Below are positions 1 through 6,845 of a stretch of 45,474 nucleotides of DNA, piece after piece. Made by a program: the position numbers and the translations under genes. Numbering within the stretch: position 1 is the stretch's first letter; each line of letters opens with the position of its first letter. Below the pieces are notes generated by a model. It was given only the letters and a program-made list of their open reading frames with translations, was not told the DNA's origin and ran no database searches. Source of the DNA: Roseomonas acroporae. GTDB lineage: Bacteria > Pseudomonadota > Alphaproteobacteria > Acetobacterales > Acetobacteraceae. The DNA lies in NCBI RefSeq assembly GCF_023223525.1, contig NZ_JALPRX010000105.1:1-45474 (forward strand), given 5' to 3'.

Positions 1-1
1 C

Positions 2-82
2 GAGGCAAGCAAGACGGCGGCCGTGCTGGGCGCCACGCTCGCCGCGGCGCAGGCCGACGGGCTCGGGGAGCGCGGGGCGTGA
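2..82 (+). CDS. C-terminal end of a truncated phage gene (window edge)
   Basis: An open frame runs from the window edge to TGA at 80-82 and gives 26 residues ending LGERGA. The next gene starts with GTG inside the stop (GTGA overlap), which suggests translational coupling within a lysis cassette. The Ala-rich fragment is too short to assign. A holin or spanin subunit would fit the position but nothing in the residues proves it. Confidence 0.45.
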   Translation, partial: EASKTAAVLGATLAAAQADGLGERGA

Positions 83-327
83 GCGGGACCATGGCGACCT
101 GCCACTGCACCGGGGAATGTCACCGCACCGGCAGGTGCGTGGCGGTTCCGGCGCTCACGCTGCCACCGGCGCCGCAATTCTACCCGTGGGACAAGACCGG
201 CTATCCGCCGCCGGTGCCCGTGTGGCCGCTCGGCTCGCCGGCCGTTCCCTCGGTCGTGGTCCCCGCGCCAAAGCCCCGCATCCGCGTGCGGGCGCCGAGC
301 CGGCCGATCCCGGAGGCCACGCCGTGA
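79..327 (+). CDS. Small proline-rich, Cys-cluster phage protein in lysis cassette
   Basis: 82 residues from GTG at 79; ATG at 91 is an alternative start. The N-terminus carries Cys at residues 8, 10, 14 and 20 with interleaved His, and the rest is rich in Pro, ending in a basic Pro/Arg segment. The stop overlaps the GTG start of the muramidase gene by 4 bp. The position beside an endolysin recalls Rz1-like spanins, which are also short and proline-rich. However, no lipoprotein signal with a lipobox is visible and the Cys/His cluster looks more like a metal site. Function unknown. Confidence 0.5.
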   Translation: MSGTMATCHCTGECHRTGRCVAVPALTLPPAPQFYPWDKTGYPPPVPVWPLGSPAVPSVVVPAPKPRIRVRAPSRPIPEATP

Positions 328-872
328 ACCACTTCCCTGAGTTCTTCGACTTCATCCTGGCCCCGAACAACGACGGCCAGCCGTACCATCTGGATCCCCG
401 CGACCCGGGCGGGATGACGGCCTGGGGCGTCATCGCCGCCACCTGGGCCAGCTACCACGGCAAGCCCCTGGCCTGGGCGACCAAGGCGCGGATGCAGAAG
501 ATCACCCGCGAGGACGTGCGGCCGATCTACCGCCAGGAATACTGGGACCGCTGGCGCTGCGACGAGCTGCCCGCGGGCATCGACCTCGTGGTGGCGGACA
601 TGAGCTGCGGCAACATGGTGCAGGCGCCGATCATCCTCCAGCGGCTCCTGGGGGTGGCGCAGGACGGCAAGATCGGGCCGATCACCGTCGCCAAGGCCCA
701 TGCGGTGCGGGACGTGGCCGGGTTCCTCGACCGCTACGAGACCGGTCGGATCGCCTTCTATCGGACGCTGAGCACCTGGCCGATCTACGGGGGCGGCTGG
801 TCTCGCCGCGCCCGGGAGGCGACGGCGCTGGGCAAGCGGCTCGCCGGGGTCGGGATGCCGGTGGCCGCCTGA
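324..872 (+). CDS. Phage endolysin, GH108-type N-acetylmuramidase with C-terminal peptidoglycan-binding domain
   Basis: 182 residues from GTG at 324. The N-terminal part has the GH108 hallmark DPRDPGGMTAWGV (residues 24-36), followed by the family's Tyr/Trp-rich helix (YRQEYWDRW). The C-terminal half contains the LLGVAQDGKIGPIT segment typical of the PG_binding_3 domain that accompanies GH108. The enzyme would cleave the glycan backbone of peptidoglycan to release virions. The usual catalytic Glu of the family's EGG motif, just before the DPxDPGG segment, is not evident: here the stretch reads APNNDGQPYH. There is no signal peptide, so export would need a holin. The family call is firm; activity is less certain. 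Confidence 0.8.
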   Translation: MNHFPEFFDFILAPNNDGQPYHLDPRDPGGMTAWGVIAATWASYHGKPLAWATKARMQKITREDVRPIYRQEYWDRWRCDELPAGIDLVVADMSCGNMVQAPIILQRLLGVAQDGKIGPITVAKAHAVRDVAGFLDRYETGRIAFYRTLSTWPIYGGGWSRRAREATALGKRLAGVGMPVAA

Positions 873-977
873 CCCGCCCCACCCAGGCCGGCGAGATCGC
901 GGCGCGGCTGGCGGCCGCCGCCTGACGGTTGCGCGGCGGCGGCCCATATTGGAAGCCGGCATGCGGGAGCACCCGAC

Positions 978-1595
978 ATGCCGGATACCGCCATCGACAT
1001 CGCGAACCGCGCCCTGGCCCGCGTCGGCGCGGACGACATCGTGTCCCTGGACGACGACAGCGCCGAGGGCCGCGCCTGCCAGCGGGAATACGAGGGGGTG
1101 GTCCGCGAGGCGCTGACGGTGCCCGGGGGCGCCCCGTACCGCTGGCGCTTCGCCTCGAAGCAGGCGCTCCTCACCCGCCTGCAGGACACCCCGCCCGGCC
1201 GCTGGGCCTATGCCTACCAGGACCCGTCCGACGTGCTGGCGGTGCATGCGGTCACGCAGGGCGACGTCCCGGTCACCTATGATCGCTACGACGACAAGGT
1301 GTTCACCGACGCCCTGACCAGCGCCGCGGGCGATCTGGTGATGGACTACACCTTCCGCCCGAACGAGGCCATGTGGCCGGGCTACTTCACCGCCGGCGTG
1401 GTGCGCGACCTCGCGGTGAAGCTGGCGATCGGGCTGCGCGAGGACACCAGCCTCGCCCGCATGGTGGCGCAGACCTTCGACTGGGCAGGCGCGCGGCGGG
1501 CCGACAGCCAGGGGCAGACGGCGCGGCGGCTGCTGGGGCACGGCCGGCTGATCCCGGCCCGGTTCGGCGGGCGCTTCGGGCGGTGGCCGGCCTGA
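978..1595 (+). CDS. Tail tubular protein A (T7 gp11-like)
   Basis: 205 residues from ATG at 978. The N-terminus, with AIDIANRALARVGAD followed by SLDDDS and a conserved EYEGVVREAL helix, is the usual signature of podoviral tail tubular/adaptor proteins. T7 gp11 is about 196 residues, so the length fits. It would form the dodecameric ring linking the portal to the tail nozzle. The TGA stop shares one base with the ATG of the next gene, as expected for gp11-gp12 partners made together. Confidence 0.82.
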   Translation: MPDTAIDIANRALARVGADDIVSLDDDSAEGRACQREYEGVVREALTVPGGAPYRWRFASKQALLTRLQDTPPGRWAYAYQDPSDVLAVHAVTQGDVPVTYDRYDDKVFTDALTSAAGDLVMDYTFRPNEAMWPGYFTAGVVRDLAVKLAIGLREDTSLARMVAQTFDWAGARRADSQGQTARRLLGHGRLIPARFGGRFGRWPA

Positions 1596-3544
1596 TGCCC
1601 AAGGTCAAGCTGGCCCTGACCAACTTCAGCCAGGGCGAGATGTCGCCCCTGATGATGGCCCGCTCCGACATCGCCGCCTACCGCAACGGCGCCGCGCGGC
1701 TGCTGAACCGGCTGCCGCTGAGCCAGGGCGGGACCAAGACGCGGCCGGGCACCCGGTGGTTCGCCGCGCTGCCGGCGTGGCCGGCGATCCTGATCCCCTT
1801 CGTGTTCTCGGCCGACCAGCGATACCTCGTGGCGCTGGCGGATGGGCGGGCCGACATCTGGACCCCGGCCGGCACGCACTGCGGCACGCTGACCGGCCCG
1901 TGGACCGCGGCGATGCTACCCACGATGGGCTGGGCGCAGACGGCGGACACGCTGCTGCTGTTCCACCAGACGATGAAGCCGCAGCGCATCCTGCGCACCA
2001 GCGCCGTCACCTTCTCGGTGGGCGCCATGCCCGTCGAGCGGGCGCCGCTGGGGAGGATGCGCGACCCGGCCATCACCATGAGCGTGTCGGCGGTGGGCGC
2101 GGCCGGCGTCCACACCGACGTGACGTTCAGCGGCGCGGGCTTCCTCTCCTCGGCCTGGGTCGGGCGCGACCTGTCGTGGAAGAACAAGCGCATGCGGATC
2201 ACGGGCGTCAGCAGCCCGACGCTGTGCGACGCCGAATGGCTCGACGCGACCAGCAGCTTGCAGGACGAGAACGGCGACGGCGCGGACGATTTCGCGGCCC
2301 CCACCACGAACTGGCTGGAGGAGGCGTGGTCGGACGCCTTCGGCTATCCCGGCACGGGCGCGTTCGTCGCTGGCCGGCTGTGGCTCGGCGGCTCGCCCGC
2401 GCTGCCGAACGGGATCTGGGGCAGCCGCAGCGGCGCCTACTTCTCCTGGGACACCGGCGAGGCGGCGGATGGCGATGCCATCGTGGAGACGATCGCGGCC
2501 GGCGCGCCCGGCACGGTGCTGCACATGCTGGCCGGCGAGCGCGTGATGATCCTGACCGACAGCGGGGTCTGGTACATCCCGAGCAGCGACAACAAGCCGC
2601 CGACGCCGAGCAACGTCAGCTTCCGGCAGATCAGCGAGACGGGAGCCGGCCGCCCTCGCGCGTGGCTGTTCGACAACTCGGTGATGTTCGTGGACTACAG
2701 CGGGCGCATCGTGCAGGAGGCGCTGTACAACCTGAGCCTCGACACGCTGCAGGTCGCGCCGAACAGCCTCCTCGCCGAACACCTCATCCGGGAGCCGACA
2801 TGCGCCACGACCGCGCAGCCTTCCAGCGGCCGGCCGACGAAGCTTGCCATCATGCGCAACGGCGATGGGACGCTCGCGGTCCTGCACAACGTGCGCAGCG
2901 AGAACGTGGTCTGCTGGGTCCCGTGGGAGACGGACGGCGCCTTCATGCATGTCTGCGCCGTCACGCAGGACATCTTCACCATCGCGCTGCGGAACGGCGT
3001 CTACACGGTGGAGCTTTTCGTGGACGACGCCGCGCCCCTCGACTGCGCCGCGCGGGCCACATCCGGCAGCAAGGCCCGCGCGTTCCCCGGCTTCGCGCAT
3101 CTCGCCGGGCGGACGGTCAGGGTGACGACGCGGGGGCACGACATCGGTGATCTGCCGGTATCGGGCGGCGGGGTGATCTCGCTGCCGGACACGGTGCCGG
3201 ACCTGTACGAGATCGAGGCGGGATATGCCTTCGAGCAGATCATCCGCCCCATGCCGGCGGCGTTCGACCTACAGGACGGCCCGGCCCGGCAAAGCGTGAA
3301 GCGGCTGCTGGCGGTGCACGCGCAGGTGGACCGTGCCGGCATGCTGACGCTGGCGGGCCGGGACCTCCAGATCGCGTTCCAGGGCGACGACTTCGACACG
3401 CCGCCGGACCCGTTCACCGGCACGCTCAAGGTCCGTACCTATGGCATCAGCAAGGAAGCGCAGTTCGACCTGACCGTGCCGCAGGCGGTCAAGGTGACGG
3501 TGCTGGCGCTGACGCGAGAGATGATCGTGGGAGACGTGAGCTAA
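1595..3544 (+). CDS. Tail tubular protein B / nozzle-like virion protein (T7 gp12-type)
   Basis: 649 residues. The frame is open further upstream, but the ATG at 1595 overlapping the previous stop begins the conserved part: NFSQGEMSPLMMARSDIAAY, then GGTKTRPGTRW. That N-terminus is typical of large podoviral structural proteins that follow gp11-like adaptors. The body is mostly alternating hydrophobic/polar beta-type sequence, as expected for a tail nozzle. The gene ends TAATG into the next one. T7 gp12 is 794 residues, so this is a shorter or divergent relative. The structural role is well supported; exact orthology is inference. Confidence 0.75.
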   Translation: MPKVKLALTNFSQGEMSPLMMARSDIAAYRNGAARLLNRLPLSQGGTKTRPGTRWFAALPAWPAILIPFVFSADQRYLVALADGRADIWTPAGTHCGTLTGPWTAAMLPTMGWAQTADTLLLFHQTMKPQRILRTSAVTFSVGAMPVERAPLGRMRDPAITMSVSAVGAAGVHTDVTFSGAGFLSSAWVGRDLSWKNKRMRITGVSSPTLCDAEWLDATSSLQDENGDGADDFAAPTTNWLEEAWSDAFGYPGTGAFVAGRLWLGGSPALPNGIWGSRSGAYFSWDTGEAADGDAIVETIAAGAPGTVLHMLAGERVMILTDSGVWYIPSSDNKPPTPSNVSFRQISETGAGRPRAWLFDNSVMFVDYSGRIVQEALYNLSLDTLQVAPNSLLAEHLIREPTCATTAQPSSGRPTKLAIMRNGDGTLAVLHNVRSENVVCWVPWETDGAFMHVCAVTQDIFTIALRNGVYTVELFVDDAAPLDCAARATSGSKARAFPGFAHLAGRTVRVTTRGHDIGDLPVSGGGVISLPDTVPDLYEIEAGYAFEQIIRPMPAAFDLQDGPARQSVKRLLAVHAQVDRAGMLTLAGRDLQIAFQGDDFDTPPDPFTGTLKVRTYGISKEAQFDLTVPQAVKVTVLALTREMIVGDVS

Positions 3545-4065
3545 TGGCCGATGTGGCAGCAATCGCCGGCATCGTCGGCGCCGTCGCGGCGGTCGGCGGC
3601 ACGGTCATGTCGGTGCAGGCGGCGAACACGCAGGCGAAGGCGCAGCGGTCGGCCGCCGCCGCGCAGGCGCAGCAGTACGAGCAGCAGCAGCTTGCGGCCG
3701 AGACGGCGGCGAAGCAGCAGGAGGCGCGGACGCGCGCCAATCTCAACCGCAATCTCCGCGCGCAGGACGCGATCATCGCGGCAGGCGGGCGCGATATCGA
3801 CAGCCCGACGGCCAATGCCCTCGCTGGCTACAGCACCGAAAGCGCCATGTACGACATCACGAACGCGCGGATCACGGGCGACCTGTCCTCCGCGCAGTAC
3901 GGCACGGCGGCGCAGCGCGCGCTCGCCACCGGCAACACGCAGGCCGACGCGACGATGGCGGCCGGCTACACGCAGGCGGTCAGCAGCGCCGCGACGGCGG
4001 CCGATCGGAGCGTCAAGGCGTACAACCTCCTGAGCAACGCCTACGGCGGAAAGACCAAGAGCTGA
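3544..4065 (+). CDS. Internal virion protein, T7 gp14-like
   Basis: 173 residues. One hydrophobic Gly/Ala/Val-rich helix (about residues 4-25) is followed by a long Ala/Gln-rich helical segment and then RNLRAQDAIIAAGGRDIDS, a pattern frequent in phage proteins annotated as virion core or gp14-like. T7 gp14 inserts in the outer membrane during DNA ejection, and a small one-helix protein directly before a transglycosylase-bearing virion protein fits that role. One-base overlaps flank it on both sides. Assignment rests on composition and gene order. Confidence 0.65.
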   Translation: MADVAAIAGIVGAVAAVGGTVMSVQAANTQAKAQRSAAAAQAQQYEQQQLAAETAAKQQEARTRANLNRNLRAQDAIIAAGGRDIDSPTANALAGYSTESAMYDITNARITGDLSSAQYGTAAQRALATGNTQADATMAAGYTQAVSSAATAADRSVKAYNLLSNAYGGKTKS

Positions 4066-6845
4066 TGGCGCAGGTTCCGGTCCTCCAGCCCTCGTCCATC
4101 CTCGGTCCGCCGCCGAACATCCCGATCTCGCAGCCGCCCGCCGGAGGCATGGCGGCGCTGGCGCAGGCGCTCCCCCGCGTCGGGCAGCAGCTCGGGATGT
4201 TCAGCGACGAGATGGCGCAGCAGGCAGAGCAGCGCCGGCTGGCCGAGGCCGAGCACACCGCGCAGCAGGCGGCGGTGCGGGACCCGGACGGGAGCCTCGT
4301 CGTCCCGCCCGAGGCCGACTGGCGCGACGCCTCGGGCCGACGGGCCAACGCCATCATCCTCGCCCGCGTCGGCGACGAGGCGGTGGTGGACGCCACGAAC
4401 GAGGCGGTGCGGCTGCGCGCGCAGGTGGGCAACGACCCGGCGCAGTGGGAGGCGCGGTGGACGGGGTATGTCCGGGGCCGCATCGGCGAGCTGCCCGAGT
4501 GGGTGCGGCCGGCCCTGGAGACGCGGCTGCGCCAGATCGGCGCGCAGCACGGGCAGGCCGTGGCGCTGGCGACCGCGAGCGAGGGGCGGCAGGCCGCGGC
4601 GCAGGCCAGCGAGTTCCTTCGGCAGCAGGATGAGCAGGATCTCGCCGGACTGGCCTATGGCGGCCAGGTCGGCACCCCGCAGTACCAGCAGGGGGTCAAC
4701 CGGCTCCGGGCGCGGCTGGACGAGGACGTGCGCCTCGGGCGCCGGACCCGCGAGGAGGCCGATGCCCGGCTGGCGGCGACCCTCGACAACGGCACGCAGC
4801 TCGGCGTGGTGCGCCACGCCATGGACCGGGCGGCCGATGGGGACGCGCCCGAGACGATCTTGGGCCGGCTCGACCAGGAGATGGACCGCGCGGCCGTGCC
4901 GCCGGCGCAGCGCGAGCGGCTGCGGAACCTCGTGGAGAGCCGGCTGAACGAGCGCCGGGCGCTCCAGGCGGGCGAGCGGTCGGAGGCGGCCGGGGACTAC
5001 GAGGACTGGAACACCCGGATCACTGCCGGCGTGCCGGTGCCGGCCGACGAGGGCGTGCGGCTGGCGGCCCGGCTCGACCAGCTCGGCGACCACCGGCGGG
5101 CGCAGGCGGTGCGCGACACGCAGGCGGTCTATTCCGACCTGTCGGCGGCCCGGACCCTCTCCAGCCCGGAGCTCGACCGGACCGCGGCGCAGGCGCAGAT
5201 GCGCGCCCTGCGGCCGGATGCCTCGGTGCGTGACGTGGTGCTGGCCGAGAAGCTGGAGCGGATGGCGTCGCAGCGGGCCCGCTCCCTCGCGGCCGACCCC
5301 CTCGCCGGCGGCGCGGCGGTGCATCAGGCCACGGTCGGACCGCTCCAGACGCTCGACTTCTCGAACCTGGAGGGCCTGCCGGCGCAGCTCCAGCAGCGGG
5401 TGCGCCAGGCGCAGCAGATCGGTGCGCTGGAGCGGCGCAGCGACGTGCTGCCGCTGACCAAGCCCGAGATCGAGGGCATGGCCACGCTGGTGCAGAACGG
5501 CACCACCGACCAGCAGACGGCGCTGATCCGGGGGCTGTCCGCCGGCCTGCCGCCGCAGCAGCTCGCCCGGGTGCTGGGGCGGCTCGACCAGCGCGAGGAG
5601 CGGGTGCGGGGCTTCACCTTCGCCGCCGGGCTGTCCATGGCCGGCGACACGCGGCGCTCGAACGAGGTGCTCCAGGGCCTGGAGGTGCTGCGGCTCCTGC
5701 CGGCGCCGGCGCTCGCCACGGACAAGGTGGCGGCCGAGGTGCAATCCCGGCTGGGCCCGGCGCTGGACCTGCGGCCGGACACGCAGGCGCAGGTGATCCA
5801 GGCGGTCCGGGCGATCTACGCGCAGCGCAGCCGCACGGGCGCGGCGGGGGACCGGCCGACGCTCGACGGCGTGCTCGACCCGTCGAAGCTTCGGGCCATC
5901 GTGGACGAGATCATGCCCACCGGCGTCTGGGGCGGCGGGCTCCTCGGCGGCGGCTCGCGCGTGGCGCTGCCGCCGGGCATGACCGAGACGCAGTTCGCCG
6001 AGCGGGTGGCGGCGCTGCCCGGCGGCGCCTGGGACGGCGCGCGGGCCAGCGACGGCCGGGCGGTGACGGCCGACATGGTGCGCCGCGGCGGCTCGCTGGT
6101 GTCCACCGGGACCGGCCGCTACCGGGTCCGGTACGGCGGGTTCGACGTGCTCGACCGGGGCGGCGCGCCCTTCGAGATCGACCTGAACCGGGACTACAGC
6201 CAGCAGCCGGCCGGGCCGGCTGGCGAGGCCGCGCCCGGCGCGCCGATCCCGCAGCGCACCAGCCAGCTCCTCGCCCCGCTGGCGCAGCAGTACGGCGTGC
6301 CGCTGGCCTTCGCCGAGCGCATCGCCGCCGTGGAGAGCCGCGGCACCCACACCGACGCGGCGGGCAGCGTGCGCCGCAGCAGCGCCGGCGCGCAGGGGCT
6401 CATGCAGCTCATGCCCGACACGGCGCGCGGGCTCGGGGTGGACCCGACCGACGAGGCGCAGAACGCGCGCGGCGGCGTGCGCTTCCTCGGGCAGATGCTC
6501 GAACGGTACGACGGCAACCAGGTGCTCGCCGCCGCAGCCTACAACTGGGGCCCGCAGCGGGTGGACGGCTGGCGGGCGCGGGGCATGCCGGCGGACGGGC
6601 TGCCCGCCGAGACGCAGAGCTACCTGACCAGCGTGTTCGGCCGGCCGCTGTCGGCGCTGCTCCCTACCGCGCGGCTGGCCGGGCGCGCGCGGCCGGCCGC
6701 CCCGGGCGCCGTGGCCCCGGAGGATGCCGGCTGGGACGTGGCGGCGGTGGACGATTACCAGCCGCAGCCCCGCCAGGCGCAGCAGGCCTATCCGGAATGG
6801 CAGCGCACCGATGACGCGCGGCGCGGCCGGAGGACCGACCGATGA
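4065..6845 (+). CDS. Internal virion protein with C-terminal lytic transglycosylase domain
   Basis: 926 residues. Residues 1-720 are predominantly helical, rich in Gln, Arg, Ala and Glu, without recognised enzymes. Residues about 740-865 form an SLT-type lytic transglycosylase: catalytic Glu at about 757 in IAAVESRG, then GAQGLMQLMPDTARGLGV and the AAAYNWGP motif. In T7-like phages such a domain in gp16 opens the cell wall ahead of the incoming genome; here it sits at the C-terminus instead of the N-terminus. The start (TGATG) and the end (ATGA) overlap the neighbouring virion genes, so the protein is surely made with them. Confidence 0.82.
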   Translation: MAQVPVLQPSSILGPPPNIPISQPPAGGMAALAQALPRVGQQLGMFSDEMAQQAEQRRLAEAEHTAQQAAVRDPDGSLVVPPEADWRDASGRRANAIILARVGDEAVVDATNEAVRLRAQVGNDPAQWEARWTGYVRGRIGELPEWVRPALETRLRQIGAQHGQAVALATASEGRQAAAQASEFLRQQDEQDLAGLAYGGQVGTPQYQQGVNRLRARLDEDVRLGRRTREEADARLAATLDNGTQLGVVRHAMDRAADGDAPETILGRLDQEMDRAAVPPAQRERLRNLVESRLNERRALQAGERSEAAGDYEDWNTRITAGVPVPADEGVRLAARLDQLGDHRRAQAVRDTQAVYSDLSAARTLSSPELDRTAAQAQMRALRPDASVRDVVLAEKLERMASQRARSLAADPLAGGAAVHQATVGPLQTLDFSNLEGLPAQLQQRVRQAQQIGALERRSDVLPLTKPEIEGMATLVQNGTTDQQTALIRGLSAGLPPQQLARVLGRLDQREERVRGFTFAAGLSMAGDTRRSNEVLQGLEVLRLLPAPALATDKVAAEVQSRLGPALDLRPDTQAQVIQAVRAIYAQRSRTGAAGDRPTLDGVLDPSKLRAIVDEIMPTGVWGGGLLGGGSRVALPPGMTETQFAERVAALPGGAWDGARASDGRAVTADMVRRGGSLVSTGTGRYRVRYGGFDVLDRGGAPFEIDLNRDYSQQPAGPAGEAAPGAPIPQRTSQLLAPLAQQYGVPLAFAERIAAVESRGTHTDAAGSVRRSSAGAQGLMQLMPDTARGLGVDPTDEAQNARGGVRFLGQMLERYDGNQVLAAAAYNWGPQRVDGWRARGMPADGLPAETQSYLTSVFGRPLSALLPTARLAGRARPAAPGAVAPEDAGWDVAAVDDYQPQPRQAQQAYPEWQRTDDARRGRRTDR

